Shown piece after piece: positions 1 to 5,792 of a stretch of DNA of 8,832 nt. Within the stretch, counting starts at the first letter, position 1. The number at the start of each line of letters is the position of its first letter. Origin of the DNA: CAZYYO01 sp964650965 (GTDB lineage Bacteria; Bacillota; Clostridia; Lachnospirales; Lachnospiraceae); NCBI GenBank assembly GCA_964650965.1, contig CAZYYO010000086.1, positions 1-8,832 on the forward strand, in the 5' to 3' direction. Made by a program: the position numbers and the translations under genes. The notes beneath the pieces were generated by a model, which was not told where the DNA came from, searched no databases, and worked only from the letters and a program-made list of their open reading frames with translations.

Positions 1-629
1 TCCTTGGTAAGTTTGCAGACGAACTTCATCATGATCATAGGTCCGATAGCAACACAGTGATCAAACTTATTGCCAGCATCCCAGAGAGACTTCAAGCAGT
101 CTGTTCCCATTCCATGGAAGCCATAGGTTCCATCATCTGTAGTTACATGTAAGTCACCGGCAACCTTCTCCATTTTATCAACGAAGAACAGTAAATCCTT
201 GGTTCTGCTTCCCATAATAACGGTGGTATCAATGCCATGCTCCTTTAACCACTTAACCTGTGGATATACAGGTGCAGTTCCAACACCGCCGGCAATAAAT
301 ACAATATGTTTCTTTCTGGTTTCTTCTAAGTTCTCTTCCTCACATAATTCTGATGGACGTCCTAATGGTCCAACAAAATCCATAAATGCATCTCCTTCTT
401 CCATATATGACATACGCTCTGAAGAAGCACCAACTGTCTGGAACACAATGGTAATGGTTCCGGCTTCTCTGTCATAATCACAAATAGTCAATGGAATTCT
501 TTCACCTACTTCATCGATTTTACAAATAATGAACTGACCAGGTAAACAGGAAGCTGCTACTCTTGGTGCCTTTACATCCATTAAGAAAATCTTATCTGCA
601 AGCTTTTCTTTTTTTAGTATTGGATACAT
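1..629 (-). CDS. nfnA: NfnA-like ferredoxin:NADP+ oxidoreductase, FAD/NAD-binding subunit (C-terminus cut off by window edge)
   Basis: 209 codons are visible from an ATG at 629-627, preceded by GGGAGG at a good spacing. The protein fits the sulfide/dihydroorotate dehydrogenase-like FAD/NAD-binding family, the small subunit of the electron-bifurcating NADH-dependent ferredoxin:NADP+ oxidoreductase (NfnAB), a cytoplasmic enzyme that balances NADH, NADPH and reduced ferredoxin. Seen: the FAD-binding motif RIPLT at residues 44-48 followed by CDYD, a GPLGRP segment at 87-92, and the NAD(P)-binding loop GGVGTAP at 114-120. The visible end (IGPMIMMKFVCKLTKE) matches the part just before the cysteine cluster that binds [2Fe-2S] in this family; that cluster and roughly 70-80 residues would lie left of the window. 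PyrK is the main alternative, but the length and the IPLT-CDYD pattern favour NfnA. It starts 31 bases after the GTPase gene at 661 and is probably cotranscribed with it. The large subunit gene (NfnB/GltA-like) would be expected next, outside the window. Confidence 0.85.
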   Translation of the reverse strand, partial: MYPILKKEKLADKIFLMDVKAPRVAASCLPGQFIICKIDEVGERIPLTICDYDREAGTITIVFQTVGASSERMSYMEEGDAFMDFVGPLGRPSELCEEENLEETRKKHIVFIAGGVGTAPVYPQVKWLKEHGIDTTVIMGSRTKDLLFFVDKMEKVAGDLHVTTDDGTYGFHGMGTDCLKSLWDAGNKFDHCVAIGPMIMMKFVCKLTK

Positions 630-660
630 GTTTTTCCTCCCTTAAGAAAAATATTATTAA

Positions 661-1611
661 TTAACTAAAATAAACCAATTCGTCCTCTGGCTTTTCTGCC
701 GGTTTCATTTCAACTGGATACAGGACTGGTCCCTTGCCTTTATATTCCTTGGCAAACTCCACCTTGATTTTGGCAGTAATATCAATCCAGGACTTATGGG
801 CAATCTGTGCTGCTTCTGTTGTCTTACATTTCATGCCAAGAAATGTAATGTCCTCTACACAGCAGGTCATTGCAAATCTACCTGGTACAAACACATCTCT
901 TCTCAGCTTATGATCGTCTGGGTTGTATACCAGCCCAAGAAAATGAACGGTTTTGCCATCATATTTCTTAGGATTATCCATGGCATCCATAAACCACAGG
1001 GCATAATCAGCATCGCTGATTTCAATAATATCGGCATTGATATCAAAGGGAAGCTCTTCCTCCCGTTCATCTATGGTTCCGTCTGCACGCTCATATACAA
1101 TTTGAGCCGGACGATTTACTGCCTTAATACTGCCACGGAATTTCCCCTTGGGGGTATTGTCATCACAGCGATTAAAGATTACAACCTCAGCCTTAAACAG
1201 CTGTTCCATCATCATGGTTCTCATATTTGCCAGATACATCTCGAAGGTACTAGCGTCTACCGTTGCCAGAGACTGTACAATGGTCCAGTATTTGGGCCAT
1301 CCCATTTCATATAAGGGACCAACCTCCCAGGTACCATTATATTCCAGAAATACTGCATCGGGATGATACGTATCATTTAATTCCCGCAGCTTCTCAATGG
1401 TGAAATCTTCTTCCTTCTCAATGTATGCCACCTGTGCCTGAATGGTATGAAGCTTCTCTTCATCATACTCTACATCTCCGTCCTCACAGCTGATAATCAA
1501 AATTCTGTCATTATCCTCTGCAAAGCCGTTCTCAAATAAGGTTTCCTGAATCAATGTGGTCTTACCACTATCCATGAAACCGGTAAATAAATATACTGGA
1601 ATTTCCTGCAT
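661..1611 (-). CDS. G3E-family (CobW-like) GTPase fused to a DUF1980/YcgQ-like C-terminal domain
   Basis: 316 residues from an ATG preceded by AGAAGGAG. The N-terminal half is a SIMIBI P-loop GTPase of the G3E family (metallochaperone-type proteins such as CobW, HypB, UreG and YjiA): Walker A GFMDSGKT at residues 11-18, a Walker B-like strand AVFLEYNG at 86-93, and a guanine-specificity motif NRCD at 147-150. Unlike its neighbour it lacks the CxCC metal motif; ISCEDGD at 40-46 has a single Cys instead. From about residue 213 the sequence changes character (PKKYDGKTVHFLGLVYNP, then FVPGRFAMTCC at 241-251, then PVLYPVEMKP near the end). I recognise this as resembling the C-terminal domain of the TIGR03943/DUF1980 putative permease subunit (B. 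subtilis YcgQ), with its GRF-x3-CC signature. That homology is from memory and is an inference. It replaces the usual CobW C-terminal domain. The gene is second in the probable operon, 50 bases after the His-rich GTPase. A role in metal transfer linked to a YcgR/YcgQ-type permease is plausible, but the substrate is unknown. Confidence 0.85.
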   Translation of the reverse strand: MQEIPVYLFTGFMDSGKTTLIQETLFENGFAEDNDRILIISCEDGDVEYDEEKLHTIQAQVAYIEKEEDFTIEKLRELNDTYHPDAVFLEYNGTWEVGPLYEMGWPKYWTIVQSLATVDASTFEMYLANMRTMMMEQLFKAEVVIFNRCDDNTPKGKFRGSIKAVNRPAQIVYERADGTIDEREEELPFDINADIIEISDADYALWFMDAMDNPKKYDGKTVHFLGLVYNPDDHKLRRDVFVPGRFAMTCCVEDITFLGMKCKTTEAAQIAHKSWIDITAKIKVEFAKEYKGKGPVLYPVEMKPAEKPEDELVYFS

Positions 1612-1661
1612 ATTATGCTTCTCCTTCTATCATGCTTTCCTGGTTGTAGTGCATGTAATGA

Positions 1662-2834
1662 TTATACCAGCTCAAATAATTCTTCTAATTTGTGCTCATC
1701 CATATCGGTACCGATAACTACAAGACGTCCTGTGTAATCCGGGTCTCCGGTTCTTAATTCATACTCGCCATCCACCAGATCAAAGTAAATCCAGGTTCCG
1801 TCTACACCTTCTACCATGCCCTTAGAACGCAGGATGGTTCCGTACTCCGTACCCTCAGTAAATGCCTTCATTGCATTTTCGATTGTGGACTTCTCATATT
1901 TATGAGGTGTTTCCTTGCCCCAGCTGGTGAATATGTCATCTGCGTGATGGTGATGATGATGGTCATGGTCGTGATCATGGTCGTGACAGCCACAGGTGCA
2001 GTTCTCGTCGTGGTGGTGGTGGTCGTGGTCATGTTCGTCATGGCTGTGATCTTCATGGTCTTGATCATGGTGATGCTCGTCATGATCGTGGTCGTCGTGG
2101 TCATCATGGTGGTGCTCGTCATGGTCGTGGTCGTCGTGGTCATCATGATGGTGCTCGTCATGATCGTGATGATGATGCTCGTGCTCTTCTTCCTCTTCGT
2201 GATGATGAGCCTCTGCCATCTCCTTCATCTCCAGATTATCCTGTCCTTCGATTACCTTAAGAATCTGCTCTCCAGGAATACTGTTCCATGGAGTGGTAAT
2301 CACTGCAGCCTTAGGATTTAACTTCTGAATCTGTCTTACACAGAATTCCAGCTGATCTGATGTTGCCTTCTGGGTACGGCTTAATACTACCGTAGTTGCA
2401 TATTCAATCTGGTTATTAAAGAACTCGCCAAATGCCTTCATCTGCTTAGATGCCTTCAATGCATTCACTACTGTTACCAATGCATTCAGCTTCACATCAT
2501 GCGTCTTCTCCACATCAATAACACTTGTCATAACATCGGATAACTTTCCTACACCGGATGGCTCAATTAAGATGCGGTCCGGGTGAAACTTCTCAATTAC
2601 CTCATTAAGATTCTTACCGAAATCTCCTACCAAAGAACAGCAGATACATCCGGAATTCATTTCCGTAATTTCGATTCCGGCATTCTTTAAAAATCCGCCG
2701 TCAATTCCTACTTCTCCAAACTCATTCTCAATCAGAACGATTTTCTCTCCAACATATACTTCATCAATCATTTTCTTGATAAATGTTGTCTTTCCAGCTC
2801 CCAAGAAACCAGAAATAATATCAATCTTAGTCAT
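1662..2834 (-). CDS. G3E-family (CobW/ZNG1-like) GTPase with long His-rich metal-binding segment
   Basis: 390 residues. I chose the ATG at 2834 because AAGAAGGAA lies 7-8 bases upstream and MTKIDIISGFLGAGKTT is the usual family start; a TTG seven codons upstream lies inside that ribosome binding site. Domains: P-loop GFLGAGKT at 9-16, ENEFGEVGID at 36-45, the metal-binding motif CICC at 63-66, Walker B ILIEPSG at 88-94, a His/Asp/Glu-rich segment at about 210-297 with an embedded CTCGC at 279-283, then a CobW C-terminal domain at about 299-390. The usual NKxD base-recognition motif is replaced by SRTQ at 152-155. Proteins of this group are GTP-dependent cytoplasmic metallochaperones, several of them zinc-related; zinc or another transition metal is inferred here from the His tail and CxCC. 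It is first in the operon behind the promoter at 2902-2929. No clear Zur box or cobalamin riboswitch is visible upstream. Confidence 0.92.
   Translation of the reverse strand: MTKIDIISGFLGAGKTTFIKKMIDEVYVGEKIVLIENEFGEVGIDGGFLKNAGIEITEMNSGCICCSLVGDFGKNLNEVIEKFHPDRILIEPSGVGKLSDVMTSVIDVEKTHDVKLNALVTVVNALKASKQMKAFGEFFNNQIEYATTVVLSRTQKATSDQLEFCVRQIQKLNPKAAVITTPWNSIPGEQILKVIEGQDNLEMKEMAEAHHHEEEEEHEHHHHDHDEHHHDDHDDHDHDEHHHDDHDDHDHDEHHHDQDHEDHSHDEHDHDHHHHDENCTCGCHDHDHDHDHHHHHHADDIFTSWGKETPHKYEKSTIENAMKAFTEGTEYGTILRSKGMVEGVDGTWIYFDLVDGEYELRTGDPDYTGRLVVIGTDMDEHKLEELFELV
2074..2175. repeat. 39-bp tandem repeat in the His-rich coding segment (about 2.6 copies)
   Basis: On the + strand the unit beginning TGCTCGTCATG recurs at 2074, 2113 and 2152, exactly 39 bases apart. 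On the coding strand it encodes a 13-residue unit, HHHDDHDDHDHDE, present twice in full and then continuing as a diverged copy. The period is a multiple of three, so copy-number changes keep the frame and would change only the number of metal-binding histidines. Confidence 0.85.
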
Positions 2835-2841
2835 TGTACTT

Positions 2842-2852
2842 TTCCTTCTTCC
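2842..2852 (-). promoter_or_regulatory. Ribosome binding site that fixes the start of the His-rich GTPase
   Basis: On the minus strand GGAAGAAGGAA lies 7-8 bases before the ATG at 2834. The alternative TTG start at 2855 overlaps this site and has no good Shine-Dalgarno sequence of its own. Confidence 0.75.
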
Positions 2853-2901
2853 CAATTTTTGTCATCGTTCCATTGAACATTACATTTTTACGTATGGAGA
2901 T

Positions 2902-2929
2902 ATTATAGCACATTTTGTTCTTGATACAA
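2902..2929 (-). promoter_or_regulatory. Sigma-A-type promoter of the GTPase operon
   Basis: On the minus strand TTGTAT (2929-2924), a 16-base spacer and TATAAT (2907-2902), with TG one base before the -10 (TGCTATAAT, an extended -10). The predicted transcript starts near 2895, giving a leader of about 60 nt. The leader contains a short GTTC/GAAC hairpin but no riboswitch or operator that I recognise. Confidence 0.7.
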
Positions 2930-3126
2930 TGGGAAGTTTTGCTCATTTCTTGAGGGGTTAGTGGAAGGAAGTGTGGCACATTGACGATAGATAATGTAAC
3001 ATGGGTTTGTTAAGAAAATGTAAATGCAAAAATACCGCTACCAATGGGTTTCTATAGCACACAATCTTCTGTTATTCTGACATTCCTTTCTTCTTTTGTT
3101 AGGATAGCGTCCTCTAACTTTTGTTG

Positions 3127-3382
3127 CTTGGGGCATTAGCTCTTTATTTTCATCATCTCCCCCAAGACAAGGATTTTTACCATCCTATATACGATTTCTG
3201 GTACGTGCTTTGGAGGATTTCGCACTTTATTTTCTCGTCCGCCCCAGGGTATATAAGCTTCTTGGAGCCACACTTAAGTATTCGTCACGCTTCCCCCAAT
3301 ACATCATGTTCTGCAAGTAGATATATGCCATCTTACTTGCCATTTGGAGGAAATCAGCTCTATTTTTCCTCCTTGCCCCAAA
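3127..3382. repeat. Array of four degenerate 39-bp units with TTGGRG/CCCCAA-type ends
   Basis: Units of 39 bases start at 3128, 3210, 3262 and 3344 (spacing 82, 52, 82, so the pair repeats every 134 bases). Each begins TTGGGG or TTGGAG and ends in CCCCAA or a close variant (CCCCAG in the second). Units 1, 2 and 4 share a T-rich core (GCTCTTTATTTT, GCACTTTATTTT, GCTCTATTTTT). The ends of unit 1 pair perfectly over 7 bp (CTTGGGG 3127-3133 with CCCCAAG 3160-3166). Unit 4 also holds a nested 7-bp hairpin, GGAGGAA 3346-3352 with TTCCTCC 3366-3372. The connecting sequences of the two 134-base halves are about half identical by eye. It looks like an old tandem duplication or a degenerate dispersed repeat; the function is unknown. 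Confidence 0.6.
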
Positions 3383-3393
3383 GTATTTTGTTG

Positions 3394-3543
3394 TCAGCTA
3401 ATCTGGGTCACTTTCTTGCTACTTTGGTTGACAAAGCAACCCCAGGCAACTGTTTTCAGCTAGTCTAGGTTACTTTCTTGCTGCTTAAACCAAAAAAATA
3501 ACCCCGAGACAACTGAATTCAGCTGTCTAAGGGTTACTTTTCT
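3394..3543. repeat. Three copies of a ~62-bp repeat, the last forming a terminator
   Basis: TCAGCTAATCTGGGT (3394-3408) and TCAGCTAGTCTAGGT (3456-3470) are both followed by a C/T-ACTTTCTTGCT run, giving 24 of 27 matching bases at a 62-base period. A diverged third copy, TCAGCTGTCTAAGGGTTACT, starts at 3519. The segments between copies also align (AACCCC, then G/A-rich, then CAACTG or ACAACTGAAT). Each copy can pair its AACC part with a GGTT part, so the block looks like duplicated terminator hairpins, two of them decayed. Confidence 0.65.
3492..3536 (-). terminator. Intrinsic terminator of the membrane-protein gene
   Basis: On the minus strand TAACCC (3536-3531) pairs with GGGTTA (3504-3499). 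Inside this, AGACA pairs with TGTCT around the self-complementary core CTGAATTCAG (3513-3522). Seven T residues (3498-3492) follow the stem. It sits about 40 nt after the stop codon at 3577. The other strand ends in CTTTTCT after the stem, so weak bidirectional action is possible. Confidence 0.75.
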
Positions 3544-3576
3544 AGTTGTTCATACACAACTGCTTAGAATACGGAC

Positions 3577-4728
3577 TTAGTAAGGCACACTCTGGAATCT
3601 TCCCTGCTCCTTCTCCTTCTCCATTATTTGAATGACCTTCGTAGTCTGTTCATCTGTAAATGTAATGCTACTCTCCCAGAAAAGGATTCCATCATCATAC
3701 ACATAATAATACAAATCATTTTCTCCTTCTTGCTGAAAACAATAGCCCTCCTTTGCATTTACAGCTTGGTTTGCCTTCATATCCAGAGCAATCAAATCGC
3801 CCTCCTTCTTTTTCTCACCTAGAAATGTATCCATCCATTTCTTGCTGTCGGTAGAAATAAAACCATATTCCATATAAGTTCCAATACTCTCATCTTCCAA
3901 ATACCAGATATCGTGATAGGTGAAGCTCATAGCCTGAGGAGTTCCTGTACCTTCCTCTGATTCTTTGCTTTCCTCTCCCTCTGGTGTCACTCCAAGGTCT
4001 GTTAATGTGATTGGAAGATCAGCGACCCCTATATTATAGCTGTGAAAATCGGGATCCTTCTCTAATTCTTCATACATATCCTCAATTTGTTTCTGTGTAT
4101 TTGCCATACTTGATATAAAAGCTCCTAATATACATCCTGCAAAAACAATGATACTAATGATAATTAACCTTACTGCAATCTTTTTTGATGCTTCATTAGA
4201 AACTCTCATACAGCGAATCATGCTTACATAGAATACAACCCACAGAATATCTAAGGCTGGTACAAATAAGCAAATTAAATTTCCTTGTAAGAAAACAGCA
4301 AGTGCTGTTCCCCCTATTATTACTAGTAATACGATAATCTTAAATACATCAAATATTACGATTGTTTTCTCACCATAATATACAATAGACTGTCCATTGG
4401 TTTTTCTAATGAGATTATGAATTAACCAAATCACAAATTCCAGAAGGATTACTCCGTTGATACCTATTGTAATCATACAGATGGACGTTAAAACCATTGG
4501 AAAGGATAATTCCTGAAACAAAAAGTTCTCCACAATACCCCAGCGAATTAGAATCAGGATTGCCACTATCACAGTAACAAGCTGCCTCCAATTCTTCGCC
4601 CAAATATCGTGAAGAACCTTTTGCATTTCATCATGTACATGATTATCAGAACCATAATTTTTTTTTTGCTGCCCCGCCGCTCTCTGCCAAGGCTGTAACA
4701 TTTCGTATCGCCGTTCTACTATTCCCAT
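3577..4728 (-). CDS. Membrane protein of unknown function with large C-terminal extramembrane domain
   Basis: 383 residues from the ATG at 4728, which has GGGAGG seven bases upstream; an ATG 18 codons further up would begin inside the promoter region and is rejected. I do not recognise the family. Seen: a hydrophilic N-terminus of about 45 residues containing HVHDE; about five hydrophobic segments near residues 50-68, 78-103, 123-146, 151-171 and 185-207; then a soluble region of about 175 residues. The soluble part starts with a Glu-rich linker (EGEESKESEEGTG, near 250) and is rich in aromatic residues (FTYHDIWYLEDE, DLYYYVYDDGILFW). The last segment (RLIIISIIVFAGCILGAFISS), followed by polar sequence, suggests an extracytoplasmic domain, perhaps sensing or binding at the surface. 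It has its own promoter and terminator, so it appears monocistronic. It lies just downstream of the higBA pair with no evident functional link. Confidence 0.8.
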   Translation of the reverse strand: MGIVERRYEMLQPWQRAAGQQKKNYGSDNHVHDEMQKVLHDIWAKNWRQLVTVIVAILILIRWGIVENFLFQELSFPMVLTSICMITIGINGVILLEFVIWLIHNLIRKTNGQSIVYYGEKTIVIFDVFKIIVLLVIIGGTALAVFLQGNLICLFVPALDILWVVFYVSMIRCMRVSNEASKKIAVRLIIISIIVFAGCILGAFISSMANTQKQIEDMYEELEKDPDFHSYNIGVADLPITLTDLGVTPEGEESKESEEGTGTPQAMSFTYHDIWYLEDESIGTYMEYGFISTDSKKWMDTFLGEKKKEGDLIALDMKANQAVNAKEGYCFQQEGENDLYYYVYDDGILFWESSITFTDEQTTKVIQIMEKEKEQGRFQSVPY

Positions 4729-4748
4729 AACGCATCCTCCCTTGTAAT

Positions 4749-4771
4749 TAACAACTGTTACTATTATTATA
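4749..4771 (-). promoter_or_regulatory. Extended -10 promoter and start-site dyad of the membrane-protein gene
   Basis: On the minus strand TGTTATAAT (the TATAAT at 4771-4766) forms an extended -10; no good -35 is visible. The predicted start near 4759 falls at the edge of an inverted repeat, TAACA-GT-TGTTA (4749-4760), which could be an operator. The ribosome binding site GGGAGG is at 4741-4736. Confidence 0.5.
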
Positions 4772-4808
4772 ACAGACTGCACTGGTGTTTTTCCTTAGAT
4801 GAAAGTGC

Positions 4809-4860
4809 CAAAAAACAAAGGTGGAAACTATTCACAATGTATAGGAATTTCTATACCTTC
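4809..4860 (-). terminator. Possible weak terminator after higA
   Basis: On the minus strand, overlapping the higA stop, GAAA-TTC-CTAT can pair with ATAG-TTTC across a short loop. A T-rich run (TTTGTTTTTT, ending near 4812) follows several bases later. The stem is interrupted and the T-run is displaced, so this is tentative. Confidence 0.3.
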
Positions 4861-5138
4861 TGCTTAGGTACAAATTCAATTTTTAACATCATCCCCATAC
4901 CATCAGCCAACCTTTTCAGCAAATTAATGGATGGATTTCTCGTTCCATTTTCAAGCTTACTTATATCAGCCTGATTGATGCCTGTTCTTTCTGCCAGTTG
5001 TTTCTGTGTAAGATTCTGGGAGGTTCTTGCATCAACAATTGCACGAATCACATCAAATTCAGGTTGTAAATTATCATATTCCTCCTGAAATGCCTGATCC
5101 TTCTTCTGTTCTTCTAGAAAATCATTAAATTTTTTCAT
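4851..5138 (-). CDS. higA: HigA-type antitoxin, XRE-family helix-turn-helix protein
   Basis: 95 residues. A Cro/C1-type helix-turn-helix spans about residues 30-82. Its recognisable run is QNLTQKQLAERTGINQADIS at 41-60, followed by KLENGTRNPSINLLKRLADG, the standard XRE pattern. The C-terminus ends MLKIEFVPKQKV, as in many HigA antitoxins. It begins inside the last codons of the toxin gene (14-base overlap, different frame), with AAAGGTG about 10 bases upstream, which implies translational coupling. In this family the antitoxin binds and neutralises the toxin, and the complex represses the shared promoter. The gene ends with TAG, showing that TAG is used as a normal stop here. Confidence 0.9.
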   Translation of the reverse strand: MKKFNDFLEEQKKDQAFQEEYDNLQPEFDVIRAIVDARTSQNLTQKQLAERTGINQADISKLENGTRNPSINLLKRLADGMGMMLKIEFVPKQKV

Positions 5139-5490
5139 TCTTCATACACCTTTCCAGATAATTGTCTCGATATGTCTTAGCACGTTCTATTTCTGATTGT
5201 GACGTTTTCTGTGTTTTTTTCACAAAACCATTGGTTAGAATTATTTTACCATCATAATAAAAGAAATATAATACTCGAGAAATATCACTTCCAACTTTTC
5301 CTCGTAGTTCAAATATTCCATCCCTTAAATATTTACTATATGGTTCTCTAAGAGAATTTCCTTTTTCCTGAAGTATTTCTATCATACCAACTAATTTAGC
5401 ACGCATTTTAACATTTAAGCTAAGTAAAAATTCTTCTACAGGTATTTCTCCGTTTTCCTTCTCATAAAATTCTACTAAAAATTTGTCCAT
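5125..5490 (-). CDS. higB: HigB-type toxin (RelE superfamily, phage Gp49-like), probable ribosome-dependent mRNA interferase
   Basis: 121 residues with AAAGGA six bases before the ATG. The sequence fits the Gp49-like HigB family: an N-terminal helical part (VEEFLLSLNVKMRAKLVGMI), then the beta-strand core with KYLRDGIFELRGKVGSDISR (54-72), VLYFFYYDGKIILTNGFVKK (73-92) and the terminal helix SEIERAKTYRDNYLE (99-113). Relatives cleave mRNA in translating ribosomes and stop growth; the activity here is inferred from family membership. The conserved basic and aromatic residues (R63, R72, K91, K92) are present and the length is normal, so the toxin looks intact. Toxin-first order with the antitoxin overlapping downstream is the normal higBA layout. 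Confidence 0.9.
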   Translation of the reverse strand: MDKFLVEFYEKENGEIPVEEFLLSLNVKMRAKLVGMIEILQEKGNSLREPYSKYLRDGIFELRGKVGSDISRVLYFFYYDGKIILTNGFVKKTQKTSQSEIERAKTYRDNYLERCMKNEKI

Positions 5491-5517
5491 CTAGCTTCCT
5501 TTGTATACTCTAAAATC

Positions 5518-5546
5518 AGTATATGGCATATATGCCATATTGTCAA
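5518..5546 (-). promoter_or_regulatory. higBA promoter with palindromic operator
   Basis: On the minus strand a perfect TTGACA (5546-5541), a 17-base spacer and TATACT (5523-5518). The perfect 20-bp palindrome ATATGGCATATATGCCATAT (5540-5521) fills the spacer and overlaps the -10. A HigA dimer bound here would exclude RNA polymerase, matching the known autoregulation of higBA operons. Confidence 0.85.
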
Positions 5547-5710
5547 TAATGCTTATATGTCATTAAATGGGTGTCTTGGGATTACTTCACCTATCAGAAT
5601 GATAGATGCTTTGACTTATAAAATATTTGTATATATTAACACCTTTATATTTTTCAAACAATACACTTCTACAATTTTAATAAAATTTTTATATTCTCCC
5701 TCTCCCATCC

Positions 5711-5756
5711 AAAAAACGTCCAAAAAGAACCAGTACCTCTCAGGCACTGGTTCTTT
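5711..5756 (-). terminator. Strong intrinsic terminator of the beta-glucoside operon
   Basis: AAAGAACCAGT (5724-5734) and ACTGGTTCTTT (5746-5756) form a perfect 11-bp stem with an 11-base loop. On the minus strand it is followed by TTTTT and, after a short gap, TTTTTT. It lies about 36 bases past the end of the transporter gene. The + strand also ends T-rich, so it may work both ways. Confidence 0.88.
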
Positions 5757-5792
5757 CCATTTTAATTTATAAATATAGGAAAACCATATGGA

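Larger units (their letters stand above)
2930..3576. other. Gene-free intergenic stretch with repeats and a terminator
   Basis: About 650 bases without a convincing gene. 2930-3120 holds only minor dyads: TAACA-N6-TGTTA at 2997-3012 and a GTTAG/CTAAC hairpin at 3098-3118. 3127-3382 holds the four-unit repeat array, and 3394-3543 holds the 62-bp repeats that end in a terminator. Open frames across the array lack a ribosome binding site and recognisable domains. Confidence 0.7.

Noticed and set aside
796..1314. 172-codon + strand open frame
   Set aside because: Antisense to the second GTPase, which has clear motifs and a good ribosome binding site; the + frame shows no domain.
1902..2321. Val/Met-rich + strand open frame of 139 codons
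   Set aside because: It is the antisense shadow of the His/Asp repeat codons (CAT and GAT read as ATG, GTG and ATC) and has no ribosome binding site.
2835..2930. Zur box or cobalamin riboswitch ahead of the GTPase operon
   Set aside because: The leader is only about 60 nt, too short for a cobalamin riboswitch, and no long AT-rich dyad resembling the Zur consensus is visible.
2997..3012. TAACA-N6-TGTTA dyad resembling the TAACA-GT-TGTTA dyad at 4749-4760
   Set aside because: Arms of five bases in AT-rich DNA are expected by chance and the spacings differ (6 versus 2), so a shared operator is not supported.
3227..3343. 38-residue minus-strand frame (MASKMAYIYLQ...) inside the array
   Set aside because: It looks mildly protein-like but has no ribosome binding site at a usable distance and consists of repeat units; it could be a fossil, but a gene cannot be supported.
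3127..3382. CRISPR array
   Set aside because: The repeats are too degenerate, unit spacing alternates 82/52/82 instead of being regular, and no cas gene is in the window.
3121..3468. 115-codon + strand open frame across the repeat array
   Set aside because: TTG start without a Shine-Dalgarno sequence; the frame runs through degenerate non-coding repeats and has no recognisable motif.
5557..5772. 71-codon + strand open frame between higB and the symporter
   Set aside because: AT-rich, runs through the strong terminator hairpin and overlaps no promoter or ribosome binding site.
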